DNA of 64,000 nt, taken from contig NZ_JARZAG010000014.1 in assembly GCF_029892155.1 (NCBI RefSeq), positions 124,001 to 188,000 on the forward strand, read 5' to 3'. How positions within the stretch are numbered: the first letter of the stretch is position 1; the number at the start of each line of letters is the position of its first letter. Under the pieces are notes generated by a model. That model searched no databases. It was not told where the DNA came from and worked only from the letters and a program-made list of their open reading frames with translations. Origin of the DNA: Kitasatospora sp. GAS204B (GTDB lineage: Bacteria; Actinomycetota; Actinomycetes; Streptomycetales; Streptomycetaceae). Of this stretch, positions 26,754 to 36,559 are shown piece after piece. The translations under genes were made by a program, and so were the position numbers.

Positions 26754-28520
26754 ATGTCTGAAGAGCGCGTGCAACCGGCGACTGCGCCAGAGCCGCAGTC
26801 CGGCGCGACTACCACGCGGTGGGTGCCTCGCCTGCCCCGGATGGGGATCCCGCTCCCCCGGACGGGGATCCCCCTGCCCCGGGTGCCGGCGATGCGGTGG
26901 CAGGTGGCTCGTGCGGCGGCGGCGACAGCTGGGTTCTGGGGCGTGGCCATGGTGGCGCGACTGTTCATCGGCGGAGCGGTTGGCCGCGGCGACGACGGTA
27001 GTGGTCATGGGCTGATGTGCTCCCTGAACCTGGCGCCCCGCCGGGCCCTGCCCGACCCGTCGGCCTACTTCGCCCCGCGTTTCGGTGCTTTCCGTTGGGC
27101 GGGCGAGGCATGTGCCGGGGTAGGTGGTGACCGCCCGTATCCCAGTTCGCAGCATCTCCTGCTGGTGGTGGCCAAGCAGTTCACCGCGTTGCTCGGTCGG
27201 CCAGGCGAACTGGATCTGCGGGTGCTGGCGCTGCTGTGCTGCTGTGCTTTCGCGGTGCTGATCGGCCTGCTCGTCTGTGTACTGCCGTTCCATGTGAGGA
27301 TGCGCGTGGCGGTGGCGTCCATGGTGGCGTTGGCGACCATGGACTCCGCGATCGCCCCCTTCTTCGACTCCCCCAGCGCGCAGCCGGCCGTCATCGTGGG
27401 GATGCTGGGCCTGTTGTGCGCCCTGCTGCGACTGGCCCGGCGCGAGTACGCGACGGTCGGCGGCCTGCTCACGGTGAGTGCGGTGGCCCTGTGGACACTG
27501 GCGGCCACGCGGCAGTCCCCGGCGCTGCTGGTGGGTGTGGTGGTGGTGATGCTGTGGCGTGGGGTGCGCCTGTCGCACCCACGGCTTGTGCGTCAGGACC
27601 ATGACGAGGCCGGTTGCGATGGTCGCCATGCTGTGTCGGTACTGCGTGGTGTGGCTTCCCGCGTGCCGGCTCTGGTGCTGTGTGCCGCCTTGGCGGCCGC
27701 GGTGGTGGGGTTCGAGCGCCAGCAGTCGCACGCCGATCTGGGGACGAGCGCATACCGGCAGGTCTTTATGGAGATCCTTCCCTCCGCTCCCAGCCCGCCA
27801 AGCGCGCTGAAGAGCCTGGGGGGGGACCCCTCGCTGGCCGGCTACGCAGGCGTCCCGCTCGCCTATGTCGCGGGGGCACCGGGCTACGCCGCACTGAGCC
27901 ACCACGTCGACCTGCCGCGGATCGCGCAGTACTACGCGCTGCATCCCAAGCAACTGGTCAAGCTTGCCGACCGCTCGCTGGCGAGGCTGACCCAGCCCGA
28001 CCCCGATGCAGTGGGCAATTATCCCCTTGGGCACGGTAACCCGCACGAACAGGAGGACCGGCTCCCGTTCGTCGCGCTGGCGCTGTCGCTGACCACGCCG
28101 GTTCGCTGGCTCGTCTACGCCCCGTTGTGGTTGGGATCGGCTTTCCTGGGTCTGCGCATCATGCGCTCCAGGCGCCTGGACGCCGGCGGGCGCGGCCTGG
28201 GGGCAGCGCTCTTCGCCACCGCCGCAGCCGCGGTCGGCCACTTCTGCGCGGTCATCCTCACCGACGGCGCCAGCGGCCCCTTCCAGGAGACGGTTCCCAC
28301 CGTGTACTGCACCCTTCTGCTCATCCCGCTGCTGTTCGCCACTCTCGGTCTCGTGGGCGACAACGTTCCTCCGCGTCCCCAAGACGACGACCGGGGCCAG
28401 GGTGCCGGCCAGGCAGTTCGCGTTGAGCAGCGGCCGGTGGACACTCCCCGTTCTCGGGTGGGCACGCGTGCGGGGACACCCGAGACAGCAGGCGGCGCTC
28501 GGGTGTCCCCGCCGTCATAG
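26754..28520 (+). CDS. polytopic membrane protein, WsfD-like putative hexose transferase
   Basis: The protein has 588 residues. After a polar N-terminus with a duplicated GIPLPR motif come about 11 membrane helices with a large extracytoplasmic loop (about residues 315-440). The first loop has GGDRPYPSSQHLLLVVAKQ, followed by LDLRVLALL and a SPSAQPAVIVGMLGLL block. This order matches what I recall of the actinobacterial WsfD-type proteins, GT-C-like membrane glycosyltransferases of glycan biosynthesis. The catalytic acids of that family cannot be assigned by eye. The 3' end overlaps a 15-bp perfect inverted repeat. The assignment is moderate and a glycosyltransferase role is inferred. Confidence 0.55.
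   Translation: MSEERVQPATAPEPQSGATTTRWVPRLPRMGIPLPRTGIPLPRVPAMRWQVARAAAATAGFWGVAMVARLFIGGAVGRGDDGSGHGLMCSLNLAPRRALPDPSAYFAPRFGAFRWAGEACAGVGGDRPYPSSQHLLLVVAKQFTALLGRPGELDLRVLALLCCCAFAVLIGLLVCVLPFHVRMRVAVASMVALATMDSAIAPFFDSPSAQPAVIVGMLGLLCALLRLARREYATVGGLLTVSAVALWTLAATRQSPALLVGVVVVMLWRGVRLSHPRLVRQDHDEAGCDGRHAVSVLRGVASRVPALVLCAALAAAVVGFERQQSHADLGTSAYRQVFMEILPSAPSPPSALKSLGGDPSLAGYAGVPLAYVAGAPGYAALSHHVDLPRIAQYYALHPKQLVKLADRSLARLTQPDPDAVGNYPLGHGNPHEQEDRLPFVALALSLTTPVRWLVYAPLWLGSAFLGLRIMRSRRLDAGGRGLGAALFATAAAAVGHFCAVILTDGASGPFQETVPTVYCTLLLIPLLFATLGLVGDNVPPRPQDDDRGQGAGQAVRVEQRPVDTPRSRVGTRAGTPETAGGARVSPPS
28470..28512 (+). terminator. 15-bp perfect inverted repeat at the end of the WsfD-like gene
   Basis: Arms GCGGGGACACCCGAG (28470-28484) and CTCGGGTGTCCCCGC (28498-28512) are exact complements with a 13-base loop. 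The stem lies within the last codons of the upstream gene. No T-run follows, but actinomycete terminators often lack one. Confidence 0.6.
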
Positions 28521-28669
28521 CGGGAACACCCGCCCCCTGCTCATGGCAGCAGGTGAAATGACGATCCGTCACCCACCTTGCCCACAAACGGCGGTGGTTG
28601 CGTCATTGACCCCCCTCTGAGCGCTCTCCCCGAGCAGTAGTTCCACTTCTTTCCCGAAAGGCACACATC

Positions 28670-29344
28670 ATGATGAAATCCATCCAGCGGGGCCTGGCAG
28701 CGATCGGCGCCACCGGTGCTATCGCGGCCGGTCTGGTGCTGGGCATGGCGGGCAACGCGTCGGCCACCACCGGCGACTGGGGGTGGGGTACCCCTGGGGG
28801 GACCATCTTCCAGCCGGGCACGACGACCTTCACCGGGACGTACCCCAGCTCCGCCCTCTCCATCAGCTGCTTCAGCAGCAACGGGTGCCAGTACGACCCG
28901 ACGATGGTGATCGTCGGTACCCCGCTGAACGGCGCCACCCTGGGGCCGGTGGGCCAGACTTCATCGCTCGTGGCCCTCCAGAACAACGGGACCCCGATCG
29001 GCCCGGTCGGCACCTGCACCATCACCAGCTCGACCCAGGTGGTGTGCTCGCCCACCAGCACCGGCAGCATCTCCGATGGTCAGCTGCTGTCCATGACCGG
29101 CTCCGCGACCCTGACGGTGCCCAGCAACCTGCCCAACGGCACCCCGGTGTACGAGACCTCGTGGCGCGACGACGGTGGGATGACCGGTAACTACGACGGC
29201 AACGACAGCAACATCGCCACCGTGATCAGCCCGGCCGGCGCGCCGATCATCGACCCGGCGGTGGGCGCTGGCACCACTGCGGCGGCCGGCGTCGGTGTCG
29301 GCGGCCTGGCGCTGCTTCGCCGCCGTCGCGCCTCCCGGGGCTGA
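28670..29344 (+). CDS. secreted Ser/Thr/Gly-rich protein with C-terminal membrane anchor
   Basis: The protein has 224 residues (or 223 from the second Met). A clear signal peptide ends near AGNASA (residues 1-35). The mature part is rich in Gly, Thr, Ser and Pro with four Cys residues and beta-type blocks such as TCTITSSTQVVC. The C-terminus has a hydrophobic helix (about 195-215) followed by RRRRASRG, the layout of a sortase-like or other C-terminal anchor, but no LPxTG motif precedes it. It is followed by a strong terminator. I do not recognise a family; a surface-displayed protein is the likely state. Confidence 0.75.
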   Translation: MMKSIQRGLAAIGATGAIAAGLVLGMAGNASATTGDWGWGTPGGTIFQPGTTTFTGTYPSSALSISCFSSNGCQYDPTMVIVGTPLNGATLGPVGQTSSLVALQNNGTPIGPVGTCTITSSTQVVCSPTSTGSISDGQLLSMTGSATLTVPSNLPNGTPVYETSWRDDGGMTGNYDGNDSNIATVISPAGAPIIDPAVGAGTTAAAGVGVGGLALLRRRRASRG

Positions 29345-29419
29345 CCTGGGCGTTCACCACAGCCGTGCCACGTCAAGTCGCACCCCTTAGCGGACTCCTG
29401 ACGCGGCACACGCCATGCA

Positions 29420-29456
29420 GCTGGGGCGGGGCTTTCTCGAAAAGCTCCGCCCCAGC
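29420..29456. terminator. strong GC-rich hairpin after the anchored secreted protein gene
   Basis: Arms GCTGGGGCGG (29420-29429) and CCGCCCCAGC (29447-29456) are exact complements, extended inward by CTTT/AAAG. It lies between a gene ending at 29344 and one starting at 29475, so it would end transcription of the former. Confidence 0.8.
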
Positions 29457-29474
29457 CGTCCTTGGAGGTTCACG

Positions 29475-30020
29475 ATGGAGCTGCGCGGTCGGGTCTGGGG
29501 AGCTACCGCACTCGAGCAAGGCGGTCATTACCCGTGTGACGGCCTCGTGCCGACCCCCTACGAGGGCTGGACGCGCGCCGTGAGTATCGGGGCCCCCACC
29601 GTGGTGGTCTTCCACTGGGTCCAACAGCTGACACTCGCCCCCTACAACCGCGGCCGGGCCAACTCCCCTCTGCGCAGGGGACCGCGACGTCTCAAGGTCG
29701 GCCTGGCAGCGCTGGTCCTGCGGCGCGACTTCTGGGTCTTGGACACCGCCGGCCCCACAGATGTCCAGCAAGTCACCGCCCTGCTCCCCGAGCCCACATG
29801 CAGCCGCTACGGCCGCATGGCGATCACCTGCACGGTCCAGCCCCAGGACGAGACCGCCCGCCTCGTCATCAAGTTCGACATCGAGAAGAAGGACGGGCTG
29901 CAGCACACCGTCTTCAGGCAGCTGCTGGCATGGGGCGACCTACTCGTGATGCGCAGGCAGCTGCTGAGGCTGAGGCGACTCGCCGAGCGGGATGCGGCAC
30001 TGTGGCGCTCAGGCATGTGA
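29475..30020 (+). CDS. hypothetical protein
   Basis: I do not recognise this protein. The ATG at 29475 has GGAGG at 29464-29468; an upstream in-frame Met at 29415 lies inside the terminator stem and is rejected. The 181 residues look globular and soluble: an N-terminal beta-rich part, a central hydrophobic strand (residues 80-95, GLAALVLRRDFWVLDTAG), and a basic helical C-terminus with repeated Leu/Arg. There is no signal peptide. It stands 71 bases before the Stealth-type gene, in the same direction. Confidence 0.6.
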   Translation: MELRGRVWGATALEQGGHYPCDGLVPTPYEGWTRAVSIGAPTVVVFHWVQQLTLAPYNRGRANSPLRRGPRRLKVGLAALVLRRDFWVLDTAGPTDVQQVTALLPEPTCSRYGRMAITCTVQPQDETARLVIKFDIEKKDGLQHTVFRQLLAWGDLLVMRRQLLRLRRLAERDAALWRSGM

Positions 30021-30091
30021 TGCCCTGGCACGGCCCGAGACTGCTTCACACCTCCTGCTTTCCCACAGCAAGGACGCCCCCGTCTGGAGAG

Positions 30092-31894
30092 ATGATGCGC
30101 CGCCTGCGCCGGGCCCGGCTCGTGAGCCGAGCAATCCTTCGGTGCATCCGCCGGCTTTGGCCGCACACCGCCGTACCGCACCAGCCAGGTGCCAACAGGA
30201 TCCGCGCGCGCTGGGCAAGCGCTCCGAACCCTCACGACGACCTGCGCAGCGACGGCAAAGCCCAGGTGCCGCAGAGCAGCCCCAGGCTGATCCACCACGA
30301 CGGACGGCTCGCCGAGCTGCGTGACGACCTCCTGTCCGCGGATGTCTTCGTGCGCAACTTCGCCGAAGTCGCCGACGTCCTGGCCACCGCCGGGCTGCGC
30401 TTCGCGCCGATGCCTGGGCAGGACTGCCGGATCTGCGCCGTGATCGCCCCGGGACAGCGCACCAGGGTCCTGGCAGCTCTCGCGAAAGCCTTCGCCGGGC
30501 AACCGGTCTACGCCGACCTCCTCGGACACGACGTCACCTTGGGCACCTCACTGGCCGAGCACCTGCCACAAGCCGTACGCGCCCTGGAGTCCCCGCCCAC
30601 CCACCAGTCGTTGCCGGAGCTCGGCAACACAGCGCCGCCCGCACCCGCGGTGAAGGTGAAGGGCGTTCGAATCTACCGCCCGGTGGTAACAGGAAGACGC
30701 ACCCTGGGCTACGGACCGGAGCACGGCTGCGATCTGGATTTTTGGGACTCGGCCACGCCTTCGCTCGGAGCCATCGCCGCCATCCATGAGCCGCCGTTCG
30801 GCTGGTGGCTGCCGTCCCTGGCATCGGACAGCACACTGCGCATCGGCGAGCGCGACTACCCGGTGCCGGCAGCATTCACCCAACCCCTGCTGGAAGACGT
30901 CACCTTCCCGGTGGACGCGGTAGTCACCTGGGTCGACGACACCGACCAGACCTGGCGCCAGCGCCACAGCCTGGCCCAGGCTCAGGCCCAGCTGTCCGGA
31001 CACCCACCCTGCGGGGCCCGCGAGGAGCGTTTCCGCAACCGCGACGAGCTGCGCTACTGCCTGCGCTCGATCGCGATGTACGCCCCGTGGATTCGGCACA
31101 TCTACCTGGTCACCGACGATCAGCGACCGACCTGGCTGCAGGCCGAACGCCCAGGGCTCACCGTGGTCTCGCACCGCGAGATCTTCCAGGACCCCACGGC
31201 GCTTCCGGTCTTCAACTCGCACGCGATCGAGTCACAGCTGCACCGCATCGCAGGCCTGGGCGAACACTTCCTCTACTTCAACGACGACGTGTTCTTGGGA
31301 CGCCCGGTCAAGCCTGAGCAGTTCTTCCAAGGAAACGGCGTGCCGCTGGTGAACCTCGACTCCCGCATCATTCCGCCAGGTCCAGCCACACCGGAGGACG
31401 ACAACTACGTGGCTGTGCTGAAGAACACCAGGGCTCTAGTGGAGCGCGAGTTCGGCCGCTCGACCAGCCGCGCCTTGAGCCACTCCGCCCATCCTCTGCT
31501 GCGCAGCCTGCTGGCAGCGACCGCGGATTCCTTCGCAGCCGAGCTGGTCCAGACCACCCGTTCGGTCTTCCGCTCGCCCAGCGACCTGGCTCCGATCACC
31601 CTGGCGGTCAGCTGCGGCTTCCTCGCCCGCCAGGTCGCCTGGGGCGAGGTCCGTCACCGGCACGTCAACGTGGACTGTTCCACGAACATTGACCACTTGT
31701 CCGGCTTGCTCAAGGCACGGGACATGGACACCTTCTGTCTCAACGACGGCACCGTGCAAAAAGCGCTGCGGGCCCAGCAGGACGAGATGGTTGCCACCTT
31801 TCTGGAGGACTACTTCCCGGTCCCCGGGCCTTTCGAGCAAGACCGGCCCACGCCTCCCCCACAGCCCGGGGGCTTGGTCGAACGGGGCAGGTGA
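30092..31894 (+). CDS. Stealth-family sugar-phosphate transferase
   Basis: The frame is open from 29798, but ATG 30092 (or 30095) follows a GGAGAG stretch, giving 600 residues. The four conserved Stealth regions are visible in the second half: CR1 DAVVTWVDDTDQTWRQR; CR2 RFRNRDELRYCLRSIAMYAPWIRHIYLVTDDQRP; FLYFNDDVFLG with its DD pair; and the late region with NDGTVQKALR. Stealth proteins transfer hexose-1-phosphate in building capsules and cell-wall polysaccharides in pathogens and actinomycetes. The N-terminal 250 residues are less conserved, as is usual in actinobacterial members. A cytoplasmic role in surface-glycan synthesis fits the WsfD-like neighbour. Confidence 0.85.
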   Translation: MMRRLRRARLVSRAILRCIRRLWPHTAVPHQPGANRIRARWASAPNPHDDLRSDGKAQVPQSSPRLIHHDGRLAELRDDLLSADVFVRNFAEVADVLATAGLRFAPMPGQDCRICAVIAPGQRTRVLAALAKAFAGQPVYADLLGHDVTLGTSLAEHLPQAVRALESPPTHQSLPELGNTAPPAPAVKVKGVRIYRPVVTGRRTLGYGPEHGCDLDFWDSATPSLGAIAAIHEPPFGWWLPSLASDSTLRIGERDYPVPAAFTQPLLEDVTFPVDAVVTWVDDTDQTWRQRHSLAQAQAQLSGHPPCGAREERFRNRDELRYCLRSIAMYAPWIRHIYLVTDDQRPTWLQAERPGLTVVSHREIFQDPTALPVFNSHAIESQLHRIAGLGEHFLYFNDDVFLGRPVKPEQFFQGNGVPLVNLDSRIIPPGPATPEDDNYVAVLKNTRALVEREFGRSTSRALSHSAHPLLRSLLAATADSFAAELVQTTRSVFRSPSDLAPITLAVSCGFLARQVAWGEVRHRHVNVDCSTNIDHLSGLLKARDMDTFCLNDGTVQKALRAQQDEMVATFLEDYFPVPGPFEQDRPTPPPQPGGLVERGR

Positions 31895-31989
31895 CGCATG
31901 GGAAAACCAGCAACTGGCGAAGCCCGCAGGGCCAGTGGCCGCTGAAGCACCCAAGCTCACCAGCTACCGGATAGGTGGCGGGTTGAGGC

Positions 31990-32665
31990 CCAGAGCGGTG
32001 GCCGCCACGGCGACCTCGCCGACGCCGGCCGGCTGCCCGACCAGGAACTCGTCGACGCCGACTACGTGAGTGTCGACCACATCCTGGCCGCCCGGGCACT
32101 GCACGAAGTCGAGCGGATCGGCCCGCTGCCTCCGGACTCCGCCTGGCAGGCCCACGGCCCCGAGGACTTCGACCTCACCCGCTTCACCATCGACTGGGAG
32201 CATCAGAACGTCATCTGCCCCAACGGAGCTGCCAGCCGCAACTGGAGGGACGCCAGCAGCGCCGACGGCCTGCCAATCGTCCAGGTGCCGTCAAAATGCC
32301 CGACTGCGGGCCCTGCCCCGACCGGCCCTGGTGCACCCGCCACCAACGCCCGAGGCCTGACCTTCCGGGACCAGCCACAGTTCGAGGCCCAGCGTCGCAT
32401 CCGCGAAGAACAGGCCACCGAGGCCTGGCGCGATCAGTACGCCACCCGCTCCGGCGTCGAGGGCACCATGGCGCAGGCCTCCCACCGCTGCGACGTCCAC
32501 CACGCCCGCTACCGAGGTCTGGCCAAGGTCCACCTGCAGCACGTCCTCACCGCGATGGCCCTCAACCTCGTCCGCGTAGACGCCTGGCTCACCGGAACCC
32601 CACCCGGCAGCAGTTGGACCTCGCGACTCACCGAACTGCGCCAGTCACTCGCCCTCGCTGTGTGA
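31990..32665 (+). pseudogene. IS1182-type transposase, C-terminal remnant
   Basis: The protein fragment begins with LPDQELVDADYVSVDHI, an IS1182-like catalytic-Asp region, continues through RFTIDWEHQNVICPNG, and ends with SGVEGTMAQASHRCDVHHARYRGLAKVHLQHVLTA in short blocks typical of the family's C-terminus. Between about 32290 and 32345 the family's Cys-rich segment (DCGPCPDRPWCTR) appears only in the next frame, so there are compensating frameshifts. The N-terminal half is missing. It lies directly after the Stealth gene and is not functional. Confidence 0.75.
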
Positions 32666-33186
32666 ATTGGCCAGCAGAGCCCTCAGCGGGGGTACTTCAA
32701 GCGGCGCGTCGCCCGTAACATCGGGCTGCTGCACACCCACGCAGGGGCACCCAAAGCCGCACGGCGAGCGCTGCAAGTGACGAACCAGCAACGCCATGTA
32801 GCCAGCCTGGCAAACCGGCATGTACGCTGCGCTCGTTGCCGTGGGCGGAACAAAGGCGGGGGTCCGGTCGCCTTCCGTGGGGGAATCACGACCGGACCCG
32901 GACGCGTACCGCCCGGCTCGACCGCTGCCTCGTGGGGGAGACGGCGACAGAGCCGATCGATCCGGCGGCACGGTCCGGCCGTCGTCTCGTGGGGAGCGCG
33001 GCCGGACCACCACTTGCTATCTGCTGTCATACCCGCAGGCGTGGGAGTCCCTGCATGCCCCAAGCCTCAATCAGATAACCATTTTCCCAAGCCGGGACAG
33101 GGCGGAGCGCACCTGACCAAGCTGTACAACCAGTCCGATCCCTCTCCTGGAAAGCCGCCCGTGGACAGATGCCTGGCCGCAGCAGG
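32666..33186. other. intergenic stretch with three degenerate repeats
   Basis: No gene is seen. Three related blocks with the core CGTGGGG start at about 32876, 32931 and 32988, spaced 55 and 57 bases, each flanked by ACCGG/GACCG-like sequence. They are too degenerate to be a CRISPR array and have no cas gene near; they may be decayed repeats or binding sites. Confidence 0.4.
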
Positions 33187-34830
33187 TCAGGCAGAGCAGA
33201 TCCCCCGCTTGTAGTCGACCGTCGCAGCCGCCTGGGAGTACTGCCACTGGGGCGTGAGGAGCACGGCGTCGAGCTGGGAGGCCGCTGCCGGAGCCTCCAC
33301 GATGTAGCCGAAGTCCTGCAGCCAGACCGGGTAGAGGTTCTTGGAGCCGATGTAGAAGGCCGAACTGTCCACGGATACAAGCTTGGTGTGCAGAGCGTAG
33401 GAGTGACCGTCGGCCCAGGTGGGATCCGCAGCCGCGCGCAGCGGAGCGAGCTGCAGGTTCTGACACATCGCCGCGTTCGCACTCGACGCGTGAGCGGTGA
33501 TGGCGGTCAGCCGGTTGCGCAGCAGGTCGGTGATCTCGGTCAGCGACTTCATGTTGGAGTACCCGCTGCCGAAGCTGCCGCCGGAGTCCGGGGTGCTGAC
33601 GACGATGCGGACCTTCACCCCAGCGGCGAGCTTGGCGGCGAGCAGGTCGTAGAGGCGGATGTCGTAGCGAGGCAAAGGCGGGCAGAGGCCGTTGAGGTCC
33701 TGCTGGGAGATCTCGATGTGACTCGTGGCGCTTGCGATCAGCGCGCGCAGGGCGCTCTCCTCGGGGTTGACCGTTTCGTAGTCGCGGTCCTGGTTGGTGT
33801 TGTCGTGCAAGGTGATCGGGCCGCACCTACTGTCGGTGGCGAGCGGCGGGAGCGGGCGGTAGGTAGAGGTCGGGTCGACGTCCTTGATACCGACTCCCAG
33901 TCCTCCGATGGCGATCACCGGCACATCGCCTGCGGGTGGAGCGGGAGTCGGATTGCGGTCCTTCTCCAGAGTCGGCTGGCAGGCGGCGCCGTTGGAGGAG
34001 GCGAACCAGGCGGCCGAGAAGATTCCCGTGTTCCGGCAGGTCCAGGTCCACAGGGTGTCGAGGTAGGCGCCGGCGGAGGACGCGGCGGGGCCGACCAGCG
34101 CGAGGTCAACGTCGGTGACCGGGTGCGCGGTGTTGATGTAGTCACCTGTCCAGCTGTTGATGCCGCCAGTGATGACGCTCCGCCCATCGACCACCAGCAG
34201 CTTCGAGTGGTTCCACGACAAGGCGGTCTTCGCGGTGGTCATCGACGCGACGTTGAGCGTGATGCGCGCGGCCGCCCGGCCTAACTTCCTGACCAGCTCA
34301 TCGCGGTAGGCGGAGGGCAGCACGGTGGCATGGGCGATCGGTGCGGCGCCGACCAGGATGCGGACCTGGAGCGTGCTGCCGGCCTCCGCCGCGGCTTTGA
34401 GCCCGGTGACGATCGCGTCCTCGAACGGTCCGTCGGGGAAAGGTGCGAGTGTGGAGACGTCGACCGTGCGGGTCGCATGCGCGATGTTCTCGGTCGTCTT
34501 AGCGAGCAGCCGTTGGGTTCCGGGGCGCTGGGCGCAGGTCGCGTCACCCCAGCAGCCGGGGGTCTGCAGCAGCCATCCCGTCGGATCTCCGGCGGTGGTA
34601 TCGAGGTTGTTGCCCGAGGTACGTTGCCAAGCGGATCCTTCGAGGCCAGGGGAGACTTGATGAAGCGTCTGCTGGATGGCGTCCAGGTGCGGGGTGGTGG
34701 AGGAAAAGGAACGCACGGGGCGGGAGACCGAGGCGGAGGCGGGCGTGGCGGCCTGTGCGGCGAGGACCGCGGCCAGGGCCAGGGCGGATGGGGTGAGCGG
34801 GCGGAGGCGATGGCCTCGGCGACTGAACAT
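33187..34830 (-). CDS. pld: secreted phospholipase D
   Basis: The 547-residue protein has an N-terminal signal peptide (residues 1-33, ending ASA) and both catalytic HKD motifs: HSKLLVVD at 208-215 followed by GGINSW, and HTKLVSVD at 481-488 followed by GSKN. The DYINTAHPVTDVDLALVGPAA block after the first motif matches the classical secreted Streptomyces phospholipase D, and the length matches too. It would cleave or transphosphatidylate phospholipids outside the cell. Codon 183 (34282-34284) is TTA, so expression may depend on tRNA-Leu(UAA). The gene stands alone, with gene-free DNA on both sides. Confidence 0.93.
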   Translation of the reverse strand: MFSRRGHRLRPLTPSALALAAVLAAQAATPASASVSRPVRSFSSTTPHLDAIQQTLHQVSPGLEGSAWQRTSGNNLDTTAGDPTGWLLQTPGCWGDATCAQRPGTQRLLAKTTENIAHATRTVDVSTLAPFPDGPFEDAIVTGLKAAAEAGSTLQVRILVGAAPIAHATVLPSAYRDELVRKLGRAAARITLNVASMTTAKTALSWNHSKLLVVDGRSVITGGINSWTGDYINTAHPVTDVDLALVGPAASSAGAYLDTLWTWTCRNTGIFSAAWFASSNGAACQPTLEKDRNPTPAPPAGDVPVIAIGGLGVGIKDVDPTSTYRPLPPLATDSRCGPITLHDNTNQDRDYETVNPEESALRALIASATSHIEISQQDLNGLCPPLPRYDIRLYDLLAAKLAAGVKVRIVVSTPDSGGSFGSGYSNMKSLTEITDLLRNRLTAITAHASSANAAMCQNLQLAPLRAAADPTWADGHSYALHTKLVSVDSSAFYIGSKNLYPVWLQDFGYIVEAPAAASQLDAVLLTPQWQYSQAAATVDYKRGICSA

Positions 34831-36001
34831 GGCGACGTCCTCTCAGAAATGACGGCTGGTGGGCCTCGTGGGACTGTGGGGCTGGCAGGTCGCCTGGGGC
34901 GGCGCACAGTCCGACTCGCCCACCCGCCACGCAGACATTTCCCATAGAATTATCAGACTTGACTGAGGCTTGACCTCTGTCCAGGGAAAACCTGACAAGC
35001 TTTAGCACTTGACGGGGCGGCGGATTGACGCCGGCCGCCGATCGGCATTCTGGCATCGGACACTCCACGTCCCGCCTAGCTGCGCCAGGCGCCCGGATGG
35101 TAGCTCGAAGGCCGGAACGACAGCGCATCGAGCGTGTCGGGCGCCCCCTCACCATCCCTGTCCGCAGCACATTCAGCGCCACGCCGGCGAAGGGACAACC
35201 TGTTTAGCGAGCGTGCGATCGACGGGCGCACCCAGTCCCGTCGGACACCACAGCGAGCACAGCACGCGTCAGCAGTTCGGGTCCGAGGCAGGCTAGTTCG
35301 GACATCAGCCCGACCTACGCCCACAAGCACGAGGACCGGGCCAGCAGCTCGCCGCCCCGGCGACGGTCGGGCTCAGCCATAGATGCGGCAGCAGGTGGCC
35401 GCTGCCACAATTGCCTGCTTCGAGAGTTGAGCTCACGCCCTCCAACTGAGGCCTGATATTTGGTGACTGAGGGCCAGGCGGTGAAGCCTGGCTCCGCAGC
35501 GCGGGACACCTCGGCTCTTCCGGGCGGCAACCGTCCCCCGCTTTCTCTGAGCATCACCGAGTGGCAGATCCGGAGACAGCTGCCTGGCGGAACCCGCCTT
35601 GCTGTCAAGGCTCCGCAGGAGAAGCAGGCGCGCGCCCAGGTACGCCGGTCGACCAGCGGCATCGGGGCTGGACGCACGAGGAGGGGCTCGACCGGCCCTC
35701 GCAGCCGCGCTGAGCTGGGACGGATGAGTCGAGAAACGTAACGACCCATGGGCCAAAATACGTCATCGTGAGCAGCATTGACCTAGACTCGGTGGCCGAA
35801 CCAGCAGCTCGGGCAGCCAGTGAAGCGCATAAAAACAATTTGGTAACTACTCATCATACGTCACCTCCGTTATGAATTTTTACGCACCAAGTCAGCAATG
35901 CCGCGTGATTGCACCTATCGAGAGGGCCAGGAATGCCTGATGGGCACGCCGGATTGGGGGCGTGATAAGCACTCCTGATCCGGACCCTTGTGGAGCTGAG
36001 C
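34831..36001. other. 1.17 kb without a credible gene
   Basis: Frames on both strands are Arg/Pro-rich shadows or lack ribosome binding sites. The part next to pld (34930-35010) and 35825-35910 are AT-rich and may hold promoters for pld and for the gene at 36002. No repeat of note was seen. Confidence 0.5.
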
Positions 36002-36559
36002 ATGGAACGAGGTCATTCGCCCGCAACCCGGCTGGCGTTCGCCCTGGAGCGCCTGGACGCCACAGCAGCTCTGCTTGACACCCTCGACGAACAGATCCAC
36101 CGCGCTGAGGCCGAACTCAGGCAGCCCTCGCCTCAAACCGCAGCCGCCCCCACAGCCCTGCAGCGCCTCAACGACCTTAACGAATGGCACATCCTACGCC
36201 GACGCCTGTCCAATACCTACGCCAAACAGGCGTACGAAGCGCTGGTGAGCTGCCTGGATGCAGGCCAAGGGCCGCACGCGTCGGCCGTACGAGGAGGCGG
36301 CCCGATGGGCTTCTGGTTTCAGCCGCCGTCACTTGGCACCGGGCTCCGCGAGGACGAAGTGCGCATCGAGGCGGCCCGACAGCGCGTGCTCGAGGCGCTC
36401 CAAGCAGCGCAGGCCCCCGCTGCTTCATCACCTGCCTGCCCCTCATCATCCGACAGCCAGGACGCGGCACAGGAGCTGGCATGGCAGCTGCCCGACCGTC
36501 TCCGCCGGTACGCGGAGACCATTCGGGCCGTCTTGACGGGCCTCCAGAAGGCACCGTAG
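36002..36559 (+). CDS. hypothetical soluble protein
   Basis: I do not recognise a family. The ATG at 36002 is preceded by GGAG at 35991-35994 and is preferred over an in-frame GTG at 35990. The 185 residues are helical: a segment rich in Glu/Leu/Ala (residues 10-75) that could form a coiled coil, a Gly/Pro loop (95-115) and two further helices at the end. No membrane segment or signal peptide. An AT-rich tract upstream could be its promoter. It is isolated between two gene-poor stretches. Confidence 0.55.
   Translation: MERGHSPATRLAFALERLDATAALLDTLDEQIHRAEAELRQPSPQTAAAPTALQRLNDLNEWHILRRRLSNTYAKQAYEALVSCLDAGQGPHASAVRGGGPMGFWFQPPSLGTGLREDEVRIEAARQRVLEALQAAQAPAASSPACPSSSDSQDAAQELAWQLPDRLRRYAETIRAVLTGLQKAP

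Noticed and set aside
32866..33010. CRISPR array
   Set aside because: Only three degenerate copies with 55-57 base spacing, repeats not exact, no cas genes.
35009..35749. Open frames in the gap between pld and the gene at 36002
   Set aside because: No ribosome binding sites, no domains, mutually overlapping on both strands.
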